This document shows, in pieces, positions 1 through 7,764 of a DNA stretch of 23,359 nucleotides. Within the stretch, counting starts at the first letter, position 1; the number at the start of each line of letters is the position of its first letter. Origin of the DNA: an uncultured Alcanivoracaceae bacterium. GTDB taxonomy: Bacteria > Pseudomonadota > Gammaproteobacteria > Pseudomonadales > Alcanivoracaceae. The notes under the pieces were generated by a model, which was not told the origin of the DNA, ran no database searches, and saw only the letters and a list, made by a program, of their open reading frames with translations. The translations under genes were made by a program, and so were the position numbers. Location of the stretch: positions 1 through 23,359 of the forward strand of contig CALEAR010000026.1 of the NCBI GenBank assembly GCA_937943665.1, in the 5' to 3' direction.

Positions 1-2
1 AT

Positions 3-2498
3 ACCAACTCTTGGTTTGAAACTCGAGTGGCAGCACTCAACGCTAAGCAACAGGTGGAAAACTCCCCCGTATTGGGGCTGCGCGGCCCGCGCGTGGACCT
101 GATTGGCCACCAACTATATATCGCCAACAACGTGGCCCAACGTTATGCTCCGCGAGTGTTGCTCGCCGATGAGGTGGGGCTCGGTAAAACCATTGAGGCA
201 GGCCTGATTATTCACCAACAACTTCACACCCACAGGGCCAAACGGGTGCTTATTGTGGTACCCAAACCCTTAGTGCATCAATGGTTTGTGGAAATGGTGC
301 GCCGCTTTAACTTGCACTTTAGCATTTTTGATGAAGAGCGCTTAGCCGCCATTCAGCCCGAGCAAGGGGTGAAAGACATGCTCGCCGATATTATTGCCGA
401 GGAAATGGGCCGCTCCGTTGAAAAGGAAAATCCCTATCTCACACAGCAATTGATCCTGTGTAGCACTGATTTTTTACTCAAAGCCAATATGGAGCAATTG
501 GTAAACGCAGAATGGGATCTGGTGGTAATTGATGAAGCTCACCACCTTGATTGGCAAGAACACGAGCCCAGCGAAGCGTATCAGCGTGCGGCTCAACTGG
601 CCGCGGCCAGCAAAGGATTGTTGTTACTCACTGCCACCCCTGAGCAATTAGGCATTGAAGCTCACTTTGCACGGTTACACTTGCTCGACCCTGCCCGCTT
701 TTCCGATTTAGATGCCTTCCGTGAAGAGCAGCATCAATACGAACATATCGCCACCTTGGTGGAGCAGCTGCAAGCAGAGGATACTCCCTCCCCCGCAGTA
801 AAAGCAGCCCTGGCGGATTTTATATCCACCGAACAAATCCAGAGTTTATCCAAAGAACAGCTGATTCAAGAACTATTAGATCGTAGTGGCACAGGCCGTG
901 TGCTTTTCCGAAACACGCGTCAACATATTCAGGGTTTCCCCGAGCGAAACCTTGAAGCAGTGCCCTTAAACTACCCTAGCTTCTACAGAGAGCTAGACCC
1001 AGACCACACACGATTATTACCCGAAAGTTTGGTGGAGGATGATAGCTGGTGTCAGCAGGATCCTAAAGTGGCTTGGCTTACTCAGTTTTTAAAACAGCAC
1101 CGCCAAGAAAAGGTGCTTATTATTTGCGCTCGCCGCGAAACCGCCATGGATTTACACAGTTGGCTAGGTTATCAGCAGGGTATGAATGTGGGTGTATTCC
1201 ACGAGCACATGGATTTAATTAGCCGCGACCGTGCCGCCGCTTATTTTGCCGATCCAGTGGATGGCGCCCAAGCCCTTATTTGTTCTGAAATTGGTAGTGA
1301 AGGCCGCAACTTCCAGTTTGCCAAGCATTTGGTATTGTTTGATTTGCCACGCAACCCCGATTTATTGGAGCAGCGCATTGGCCGTTTAGACCGCATTGGC
1401 CAAGGTAGCCATATTCATATTCATGTGCCCTACTTTGAAAACCATGCACAGCAGGTATTGTTCCGTTGGTATAACGAAGGCATGCAAGCCTTCACCCGCA
1501 CCAACCCAGCAGGCCTACAAGTGCTCGATGCCACCTTAGAGCCTTTAATTGGGGCCATCGAGCAACCACAAAACACCGCCCTTGCAGATTCCCTCATAGC
1601 CAGCACCCAAGAGGCGGCACAACAACTGTTGGATCAATTAGAACAGGGCCGCGATCGCTTGCTTGAATTAAACAGCTACCGTGAAGAAGTGGCGAACACC
1701 TTGATCCAACACCTTGAAGAAGCGGATGCACACACCCCAGATACCTTTATGCAAACTATCTTCGAGCGTTTTGGCGTGGAAACTGAAGAACACTCTGAAG
1801 ACGTGATGATAGTGCGTCCCGGCCCACAAATGGTGGCCCAATTCCCCCATTTGCCTGACGAAGGGCTCACCGCCACCACGCAACGCAAATTAGCCTTAAG
1901 CCGTGATGATTGGCACTTTTTAACTTGGGAGCACCCCATGGTAACGGGGGCCATTGATTTGGTGTTAGGAGAAAACCGCGGCAAGGCCACGGTGGCGTTT
2001 CTAAAGAACAAACGTATTCCCGCTGGCACCTTATTGGTGGAAGCCTTTTACCAAGTGAGTTGCCAAGCACCACGCCAATTACAGGTGGAGCGTTTCTTAC
2101 CCACCACAATTTTACGTAGCTTACTTAACACCAAAGGCCAGGACTTGTGCAATGCAGTGAGCCATGAGCAGTTAAGCCAACAATGCAGCAAAACACCACG
2201 CTCCATTGCTCGCCAAGTGGTGGAAAGTCAACAACCTCTGCTTGAGCAGTTGCTTAAACAACATCAAGCACACCAAGATGAAAAAACCGAAACCTTAAAA
2301 GCCAAGGCTTTAGAGGCCATGGAAAGATACCAACAGGCTGAAATCAATCGTTTGCGCGCACTACGGGAAACTAACCCCGCCATTCGTCCTGAAGAAATTG
2401 AATTTTTAGAGGCGCAAACCGAGGCCTTATCCGAACACTTAAAGCAAGCGCGCTGCGAGTTGGCGGCCATTCGTATTATTGTAGCCACTGAACCTTAA
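3..2498 (+). CDS. rapA: RNA polymerase-associated protein RapA, 5'-truncated by window edge
   Basis: SWI2/SNF2-family ATPase that binds RNA polymerase and recycles stalled or post-termination complexes (family knowledge). The frame is open from base 3 with no upstream stop, so the gene enters from outside; the GTG at 27 is probably internal, because residues before it (NSWFETR) match the linker that precedes LLGL in E. coli RapA. About 830 codons are present against 968 aa in E. coli, so roughly 135 N-terminal residues are missing. Visible motifs: Walker A LADEVGLGKTIEAG, DEAH box VVIDEAHH, motif III LLTATPEQLG, motif V SEIGSEGRNFQF and motif VI QRIGRLDRIGQ. The RapA-specific C-terminal domain follows (WEHPMVTGAIDLVLG, LLKNKRIPAGTLLVE-like block) and ends in a coiled-coil-like stretch. 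The hydrolase gene begins 11 bp downstream and is probably co-transcribed. Identification is near certain. Confidence 0.97.
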   Translation, partial: TNSWFETRVAALNAKQQVENSPVLGLRGPRVDLIGHQLYIANNVAQRYAPRVLLADEVGLGKTIEAGLIIHQQLHTHRAKRVLIVVPKPLVHQWFVEMVRRFNLHFSIFDEERLAAIQPEQGVKDMLADIIAEEMGRSVEKENPYLTQQLILCSTDFLLKANMEQLVNAEWDLVVIDEAHHLDWQEHEPSEAYQRAAQLAAASKGLLLLTATPEQLGIEAHFARLHLLDPARFSDLDAFREEQHQYEHIATLVEQLQAEDTPSPAVKAALADFISTEQIQSLSKEQLIQELLDRSGTGRVLFRNTRQHIQGFPERNLEAVPLNYPSFYRELDPDHTRLLPESLVEDDSWCQQDPKVAWLTQFLKQHRQEKVLIICARRETAMDLHSWLGYQQGMNVGVFHEHMDLISRDRAAAYFADPVDGAQALICSEIGSEGRNFQFAKHLVLFDLPRNPDLLEQRIGRLDRIGQGSHIHIHVPYFENHAQQVLFRWYNEGMQAFTRTNPAGLQVLDATLEPLIGAIEQPQNTALADSLIASTQEAAQQLLDQLEQGRDRLLELNSYREEVANTLIQHLEEADAHTPDTFMQTIFERFGVETEEHSEDVMIVRPGPQMVAQFPHLPDEGLTATTQRKLALSRDDWHFLTWEHPMVTGAIDLVLGENRGKATVAFLKNKRIPAGTLLVEAFYQVSCQAPRQLQVERFLPTTILRSLLNTKGQDLCNAVSHEQLSQQCSKTPRSIARQVVESQQPLLEQLLKQHQAHQDEKTETLKAKALEAMERYQQAEINRLRALRETNPAIRPEEIEFLEAQTEALSEHLKQARCELAAIRIIVATEP

Positions 2499-2509
2499 CA
2501 GGAGGAACC

Positions 2510-3172
2510 ATGAATCCTTTAGCTTATATTGAGCTTGCCCCCCAGGGCACTGCCAATGCCAGTGTGATTTGGCTTCATGGTTTGGGAGCTAGTGGCAATG
2601 ATTTCCAACCCATTGTGCCCGAGTTAGGTTTACCCTCCTCTCACCAAGTGCGTTTTATTTTTCCCCATGCGCCTGAACAGCCCGTTACTGTAAATGGCGG
2701 ACTCGCCATGCCCTCTTGGTACGATATTTTAAGCATGGGAAGTTCTGGACGAAGTATTAATCAGTCACAACTCCATACCTCGGTGGCCAATGTGCGTTAC
2801 TTAGTGGAGCAAGAAGTGAAACGTGGTGTAGCCCCAGAACGCATTATATTGGCCGGCTTTTCCCAAGGTGGGGCTGTGGCCTACCACGTGGCCCTAACCC
2901 ACCCGGTTAAATTGGGCGGTTTAATGGCGCTTTCCACTTATCTGCCTTTGGCTGATACCTTGCCCCAGCCAGCCCAATATCCCGAACTGCCTATTTTTGT
3001 GATGCACGGCACCCAAGACCCTGTGGTCCCTGAAAGCCTAGGCAAGGAAGCGCTACAAAACCTGGAAACCATGGGCTATCGCTACCGCTATGAAAGCTAC
3101 CCCATGGAGCACCAAGTGTGCATGGAACAGGTGAAGCATATCGGTGAGTGGCTAAAGACGCTTTTGTGCTAA
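2510..3172 (+). CDS. alpha/beta-hydrolase, carboxylesterase/acyl-protein thioesterase type
   Basis: A 220-aa protein of the phospholipase/carboxylesterase family (Abhydrolase_2), cytoplasmic with no signal peptide. Members cleave carboxylic esters, lysophospholipids or acyl thioesters; the natural substrate here cannot be read from sequence. The fold signature is clear: WLHGLGASGNDF oxyanion-hole loop near residue 21, nucleophile elbow GFSQGG with Ser118, acid Asp170 in HGTQDPVVP, and catalytic His201 in MEHQVC. The length is usual for the family. The ATG at 2510 is fixed by a strong GGAGGA ribosome site four bases upstream. It follows rapA by 11 bp, so the pair is probably one operon. It converges on the YgjP-type gene with only four bases between the two stop codons and no visible terminator hairpin between them. 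Confidence 0.93.
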   Translation: MNPLAYIELAPQGTANASVIWLHGLGASGNDFQPIVPELGLPSSHQVRFIFPHAPEQPVTVNGGLAMPSWYDILSMGSSGRSINQSQLHTSVANVRYLVEQEVKRGVAPERIILAGFSQGGAVAYHVALTHPVKLGGLMALSTYLPLADTLPQPAQYPELPIFVMHGTQDPVVPESLGKEALQNLETMGYRYRYESYPMEHQVCMEQVKHIGEWLKTLLC

Positions 3173-3176
3173 CGTT

Positions 3177-3845
3177 TTACCCGTAGTGTGGGCTAGATTT
3201 CAGCAACGCATCCGCTTGGCGCCAATTGGGGTAGCGTTCGTCGAGTAAGGCATAAAACTCAGGGCCATGGTGCATATGTACTAAATGACAAAACTCATGC
3301 ACCACCACACTATGAAGGCATTGAGGAGGGTACTGCATTAGCAGCAAGTTTAGGCTCATGTTGCCGCGGGAAGATAAAGACCCCCAACGGGTTTTCATGA
3401 GTTTGATATGGAGCTTAGGAAGTTGGTACCCCAAGCGTTCAAAATAAGGGAAATGAGTTTCCATGGCAGCGGCAAAAACAGGGCGAGCCTTCTCCCGATA
3501 CCATTGATACACCAAGGCCTGCTGCTGTTCTAGAGGCACCTTCGGGATAACCAAGTGCCCTGCTTCTCGGCGTGGTTTGTGCGCACTGGCATCTGATAGT
3601 AGCGTTAACGGCTTGCCCAAATAAGGAATGCGCGCCCCCTCTTGCCACCGCTGCTGAGCGTGTTGCGCCCTTTGTTGTTGCCGCGCTTGGGCCGCTTCTA
3701 TCCATGCCTGCTTTTCTGCAATAAATGCCTCGATGATGCGCACCGGCATTCGCTCCGGTGCACGCACCACCAACTCACCAGCACCTACCACCTGAAGGGC
3801 AAGGGACTTTCGCTTGGAGCGGATAAGTTGGTAGTTTTTTCTCAT
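3177..3845 (-). CDS. YgjP-like (DUF45/WSS1-fold) zinc metallopeptidase
   Basis: A 222-aa protein of the DUF45/YgjP family, gluzincin-like predicted metallopeptidases. The zinc motif is HEFCHLVHMHH: His183, Glu184, His187 and a third ligand His193, the HExxHx5H spacing typical of YgjP. The family signature KTRWGSLSSRGNMSLN precedes it at about 151-166. No signal peptide or membrane segment is seen, so it is probably cytoplasmic. The N-terminal half is rich in Gln, Ala and Arg (about residues 50-68) and likely helical. The substrate is unknown; YgjP itself is poorly characterised. It is convergent with the upstream hydrolase and leaves a 268-bp gap to the acyl-CoA ligase gene. The start is the ATG at 3845; no strong Shine-Dalgarno sequence is visible in front of it. 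Family assignment is firm, function is not. Confidence 0.9.
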   Translation of the reverse strand: MRKNYQLIRSKRKSLALQVVGAGELVVRAPERMPVRIIEAFIAEKQAWIEAAQARQQQRAQHAQQRWQEGARIPYLGKPLTLLSDASAHKPRREAGHLVIPKVPLEQQQALVYQWYREKARPVFAAAMETHFPYFERLGYQLPKLHIKLMKTRWGSLSSRGNMSLNLLLMQYPPQCLHSVVVHEFCHLVHMHHGPEFYALLDERYPNWRQADALLKSSPHYG

Positions 3846-3985
3846 AACAAAGCTTTTTTTATTGCAAATGCCCTTACACTGGGTGGGAACCTCGGCTCTC
3901 GTTCCGAGTAAGCACCTCGCAACGAGTTGCGCTGAAACCCATTTCTTCCAGCCGGTTTATCTTAAAGCCACTGGTGGGAGACACG

Positions 3986-4036
3986 GAGAAACCACTATTT
4001 CTTTTGCGTGCTCTTGCGCAAAAATAGTGATTTCTC
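3986..4036. repeat. long imperfect inverted repeat in the intergenic gap
   Basis: The arms 3986-4008 and 4017-4036 pair over about 19 base pairs: six pairs, one mismatch, eight pairs, a three-base bulge (CTT), then five pairs, with a loop of about eight bases. There is no T-run after the stem on either strand, so it is not a standard intrinsic terminator. It lies 78 bp beyond the acyl-CoA ligase stop and 141 bp upstream of the YgjP-type start, both on the minus strand. It could be a 3'-end-protecting hairpin, a small repeat-element relic or an RNA processing site. The rest of the gap holds two smaller inverted repeats (CTCGG/CCGAG at 3891-3908 and CGCAAC-GA-GTTGCG at 3918-3931) but no convincing gene. 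Confidence 0.6.
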
Positions 4037-4113
4037 AGTGCTTGCTAACGATGGGATTAACTTTAAACTCCTTGAATGGCACCAACTCGGCATGGGAGCA
4101 CAAGCCCTCAGCT

Positions 4114-5757
4114 TTAGAGCCCCCCGTGTTCCGCCCTCATCACTTTCTTATCCAATTTACCCACACTGGTGCGAGGAAGGCTTTCCACGAATTTAATATT
4201 TTCTGGAATGCCATAGCGAGAAATCATGCCTTTTTCAGCAAATTCCGCCACTAGGTTGCGGATGCTTTCTGCTTCCACCTCTTCACCAGGCTTGCTTACC
4301 ACCAAGGCCAGCGGACGTTCTCCCCACTTTTCATCAGCAATACCAATAACAGCACACTCTGCCACCTGGGGATGCTGCAAGATCAACGCTTCTAAATCCA
4401 AAGAAGAAATCCACTCCCCGCCGGTTTTGATCACATCTTTAATGCGATCGGTGATTTTAAGGTAACCGTTTTCATCAATAACCCCAATATCTCCCGTGTG
4501 TAGCCAGCCGCCAGCCCACAGTTGGGCGGAGTTTTCAGGGTCGTTAACATAGCCTTGGGTTAACCAAGGTGCTCGCACCACCACTTCGCCCTGGCTTTTG
4601 CCATCATGGGGCATATCATTCATGTTTTCATCCACAATACGAATATTCACAAAAGGCACGGGACGCCCAGTGAGGCTGCGAATTTCTGCCTGCGCATCCA
4701 GATCCCACTCCTCCATGTGAGGCATTAAATAAGAAAGGGTAAGAATGGGGCAGGTTTCACTCATGCCATACCCCGTAAAAATATCAATACCGCGTTCTAA
4801 CGCTGCTTTGGCCATAGGCTTAGGCAATGCAGACCCACCAATAATCACTTTCCATCCATTAAATTGAATGTCTTTAGCGGCTTCCGCAGTGAGCAGCATT
4901 TGCATAATAGTGGGCACACAGTGAGAGAAAGTGACCTTCTCTGTGAGCAATAACTTCAACAGGGTTTCAGGCACATAGCGGCCAGGATATACCTGCTTTA
5001 CCCCGAGCATGGTAGCCACAAAGGGCACCCCCCAAGCATGCACGTGAAACATAGGGGTAATGGGCATGTAAACATCATCTTGATTAAAGCGCCCATGCCC
5101 CACGCCCGCGGTGGCACTGCGAGCTGCTAAAGTATGCATGACTAATTGACGGTGGCTGAAATAAACCCCTTTGGGTAACCCTGTGGTGCCCGTGGTGTAA
5201 AAGGTGCTCGCCACCGTGTTTTCATCAAGAATAGGGAAATCGTACTCAGAAGCTGCCTGGCTCAACAGTGCCTCGTATTCCCCATCAATGGGCAAGGTGG
5301 TTTCCTGAGGTCCCTCTTCACTTTCCAACAATACCAGCGTTTTCACCGTTTCCACCTTATCCCACACGGATTCCAGTAACGGTAAAAACTCACGGTTAAT
5401 TAAAATCACATCATCTTTGGCGTGGTTGATGGTATAAAGCACTTGCTCAGGAGATAAACGCACATTAATGGTGTGAATTACAGCCCCCATCATGGGAATA
5501 GCAAAAAAGCACTCTAAATAACGGGGCGTATCCCATTCCATTACCGCTACTGTATCTCCGGGTTTTACACCAAGATCTTTTAATGCGTTCGCCAAGCGGT
5601 GCACCCGCTCTCCTAGCTCACGGTAGGTGTAACGCGATTTATCCGCATTCACAATTTCCTGCTCAGGTGCTGTACGCAATCCGGATTCTAAAATAGAGGC
5701 CACTAATAGCGGTTGATCAAAAGCGGATTCAGCCCGCGTCATGGGTTGATTGGACAT
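4114..5757 (-). CDS. medium/long-chain fatty acyl-CoA ligase (AlkK-like, AMP-binding)
   Basis: A 547-aa member of the ANL adenylating superfamily, ATP-dependent acyl-CoA synthetase that activates a fatty acid via an acyl-AMP. The length and sequence style resemble AlkK-type medium-chain ligases of pseudomonads; chain-length preference is inferred, not seen. Motifs: P-loop-like YTTGTTGLPKGV (about 187-198), FHVHAWG near 237, A5 motif TGYGMSET (328-335), hinge/A7 region HTGDIG followed by KITDRIKDVIKTGGEWIS, and the C-terminal catalytic-lysine motif SVGKLDKK. All key residues are present. The ATG at 5757 has AGGAA six bases upstream. It sits 44 bp downstream of fumC in the same direction with no terminator in between, so the two may share a transcript. 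No signal peptide or membrane segment is seen. Confidence 0.93.
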   Translation of the reverse strand: MSNQPMTRAESAFDQPLLVASILESGLRTAPEQEIVNADKSRYTYRELGERVHRLANALKDLGVKPGDTVAVMEWDTPRYLECFFAIPMMGAVIHTINVRLSPEQVLYTINHAKDDVILINREFLPLLESVWDKVETVKTLVLLESEEGPQETTLPIDGEYEALLSQAASEYDFPILDENTVASTFYTTGTTGLPKGVYFSHRQLVMHTLAARSATAGVGHGRFNQDDVYMPITPMFHVHAWGVPFVATMLGVKQVYPGRYVPETLLKLLLTEKVTFSHCVPTIMQMLLTAEAAKDIQFNGWKVIIGGSALPKPMAKAALERGIDIFTGYGMSETCPILTLSYLMPHMEEWDLDAQAEIRSLTGRPVPFVNIRIVDENMNDMPHDGKSQGEVVVRAPWLTQGYVNDPENSAQLWAGGWLHTGDIGVIDENGYLKITDRIKDVIKTGGEWISSLDLEALILQHPQVAECAVIGIADEKWGERPLALVVSKPGEEVEAESIRNLVAEFAEKGMISRYGIPENIKFVESLPRTSVGKLDKKVMRAEHGGL

Positions 5758-5801
5758 ATTATTCCTCGTTTTTACTATTTATTTATTCTTAAATTGTGTT
5801 G

Positions 5802-7175
5802 TTATATTTGCCCTGTGAGCTTTAGCGGATGCAGCAATGCTTGTATTTCAGCATCAGAAAGTGTTGTTTTCTCCTTCGCTAATTCAGCAATAGGGGTGCC
5901 CGTTTGAATGGCTTCTTGGGCAAGCTTTGCTGCCTGTTGATAGCCAATCTGAGGGGCTAAGGCTGTAACGAGCATGGGGTTTTTCGCCACCTGCTTTGCC
6001 ACGGCATCAGCATTGAACTGCATACCTTTTAACACATTATCCACTAACTTTTGAATACCTTGGCTCAGTAAGACACCCATTTCGTATAAATTGTTCGCCA
6101 CCATAGGCAACATCACATTTAACTGGAAGTTGCCACTTTGTGCACCTATTTGGTTACTGTGATCTAGCCCCATGACTTGAGCACAGATCATGGCCAAAGA
6201 TTCACACACCACGGGGTTCACTTTCCCCGGCATAATGGAAGAGCCAGGCTGCAGCTCAGGTAAAAATAGTTCCCCTAGCCCATGGTAAGGACCGCTGCCA
6301 AGCCAACGAATATCATTACTGATTTTCATTAGGCTCACCGCTAAACCACGTAGGGCAGCGGAATAAGCAGCCGGTCTATCAATGGCATTTTGCCCTTCAA
6401 ATAAATGAGGCAAGGGTTGCAAGCGAAACCCCGTTTGCTCGCTTAAGTAATGGGCCACCTTTTCCGCAAAGCCGGTAGGAGCGTTAATGCCCGTACCCAC
6501 TGCTGTGCCTCCTTGGGGAATGGCGCTTAAATCCTCTTGTGCTTGCTTAAGTTTATGTTCGGCGAACTCTATTTGCTTTAGCCAAGTAGTGATTTCTTGA
6601 CCAAAAGTAATAGGGGTGGCATCCATTAAATGCGTTCGGCCGGTTTTGATGCTGTCCTGATATTCCTTAGCACGTGCATGCAAAACATCTTTCAGTGCAT
6701 TTAAGGCAGGGAATAACTGTTGGGTGAGAACCTCTAGTGCACTTAAGTGAATAGCCGTGGGGATCGTATCGTTACTGCTTTGGCTCGCATTCACATGATC
6801 ATTAGGTAATACCTCTACCCCCTGCTGTTCACATAGATGAGCAATCACCTCATTCACATTCATATTAGTACTGGTGCCAGACCCTGTTTGGTACACATCC
6901 ACTGGAAATGCCTGGGCATACTCGCCAGAAATTATGGCCTCTGCAGCAGCAATAATGGCTTGCGCTCTTGAGGCATCTAGGACTCCCAGGGCATGGTTGG
7001 CCTTAGCAGCCGCCTGCTTAATGTGAGCAACACTCTGAATAAATAAAAACGGTAGAGAAGCAAATTGAGGAAAGTTTTCCACAGCGCGCTGGGTTTGGGC
7101 CCCCCAAAGAGCATGGCTTGGGATTTGCACCTCACCGAGACTATCTGTTTCAACTCGGTATTTGTTGTGGCTCAT
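5802..7175 (-). CDS. fumC: class II fumarate hydratase
   Basis: A 457-aa enzyme of the fumarase/aspartase superfamily that interconverts fumarate and L-malate in the TCA cycle without an iron-sulfur cluster. Signature loop GSSIMPGKVNP at 311-321 carries the catalytic serine (Ser312); SGTSTNMNVNEVIA at about 99-112, HVNASQSSNDTIPTA near 127 and the TGRTHLMDATPITFGQE block with His182 are all intact. The FQLNVMLPM block is of fumarase rather than aspartase type. E. coli FumC is 467 aa. The start at 7175 has a GAGGTGAT ribosome site. The acyl-CoA ligase follows 44 bp downstream. A C7 run lies in the upstream region, and the intrinsic terminator of the preceding protease gene ends about 77 bp before the start, so fumC probably has its own promoter. 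A different fumarase/aspartase-superfamily activity is possible but less likely. Confidence 0.93.
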   Translation of the reverse strand: MSHNKYRVETDSLGEVQIPSHALWGAQTQRAVENFPQFASLPFLFIQSVAHIKQAAAKANHALGVLDASRAQAIIAAAEAIISGEYAQAFPVDVYQTGSGTSTNMNVNEVIAHLCEQQGVEVLPNDHVNASQSSNDTIPTAIHLSALEVLTQQLFPALNALKDVLHARAKEYQDSIKTGRTHLMDATPITFGQEITTWLKQIEFAEHKLKQAQEDLSAIPQGGTAVGTGINAPTGFAEKVAHYLSEQTGFRLQPLPHLFEGQNAIDRPAAYSAALRGLAVSLMKISNDIRWLGSGPYHGLGELFLPELQPGSSIMPGKVNPVVCESLAMICAQVMGLDHSNQIGAQSGNFQLNVMLPMVANNLYEMGVLLSQGIQKLVDNVLKGMQFNADAVAKQVAKNPMLVTALAPQIGYQQAAKLAQEAIQTGTPIAELAKEKTTLSDAEIQALLHPLKLTGQI

Positions 7176-7252
7176 ATATCACCTCATTGTTGTTTGGTGT
7201 CTTCTCCACTGTAACAAATCGCCCCCCCTTTAAAACAGCACGCTTCTTAATG

Positions 7253-7283
7253 AAAAAAGCCCCAAGCGATGACACTTGGGGCT
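7253..7283 (-). terminator. intrinsic terminator of the M66 protease gene
   Basis: A nine-base-pair perfect stem (AGCCCCAAG / CTTGGGGCT) with an eight-base loop is followed on the minus strand by a run of six T. It starts eight bases after the TAA at 7291-7293 that ends the reconstructed protease frame, which supports that stop as the ancestral gene end. There is also a T-run on the plus side, but no plus-strand gene ends here. Confidence 0.85.
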
Positions 7284-7290
7284 GATTTTT

Positions 7291-7764
7291 TTATTGGCTT
7301 AGCACCTTGAGTACCTGCTGTATGATCTCAGCCTCCCCAAAGGCAAACCAGAGTGAAGTATCCTTTTCCCCTAACTCCCACTGCTGGTTCCAATTACCTG
7401 TGCAGTTATATTAAGTTCATATGGTTTCCCTGAGAAGCATGATTATCCATGCACTGGCCCGTGCCACCGTGCGCGCGCAACGTGTTATTTTCGTTATAAG
7501 CCCACTTTTGTGCTGAATTATTTGTTTCACAGGCAGTGAGTGTAACGGGCGCTGTGGCGGTTAAGCACAAACTCAAATCACGCTCGGGGTGAATACGACC
7601 TTGCGCATCCATCACCCAACGATGCTGCTCCACCTCGCCATCACTCACGGGCTTCACATACAAACGCCCATCCTCTGCTGGCACCGTGGATAAATAAGCG
7701 GTTTGAGGCGCTGCATAAGGCCCCCAAAAACCGTACATAACACCACCTTGGGGTATGAGCTGCT
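7291..7764 (-). pseudogene. out-of-frame C-terminal lectin-like part of the M66 protease
   Basis: This stretch continues the protease gene after a frame break. Removing one G from the nine-G run at 7765-7773 joins SEGGG to GEQLIPQGGVMYGFWGPY and opens the frame down to the TAA at 7406. There a second +1 break occurs: reading AACTTAATATAACTGC with one A removed gives N-L-Y-N-C and continues through TGNWNQQWELGEK to a TAA at 7291. The joined segment has paired cysteines (LCLTAT...LTACE, GQCMD...NCTG) and two QxW motifs (AQKWAY, NQQWEL), the hallmark of a ricin-B-type beta-trefoil lectin repeat. With both insertions removed the whole gene from 10334 gives exactly 1013 codons plus stop. As sequenced, the piece would not be fused to the protease. 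The alternative is sequencing error at both points. Confidence 0.8.

Noticed and set aside
2884..2891. CCACGTGG core in the hydrolase gene as a third parS
   Set aside because: The flanks (TA and CC) do not complete the 16-bp palindrome.
4008..4036. Intrinsic terminator for the ligase gene at the long inverted repeat
   Set aside because: No T-run follows the stem on the minus strand, so it is listed only as a repeat.
3986..4113. Integron attC-like site
   Set aside because: No paired core sites of the RYYYAAC/GTTRRRY type at the ends and no integrase nearby.
3862..4254. Plus-strand 130-codon frame across the gap and the end of the ligase gene
   Set aside because: No ribosome site, unlike any protein I know, and half of it is antisense to a certain gene.
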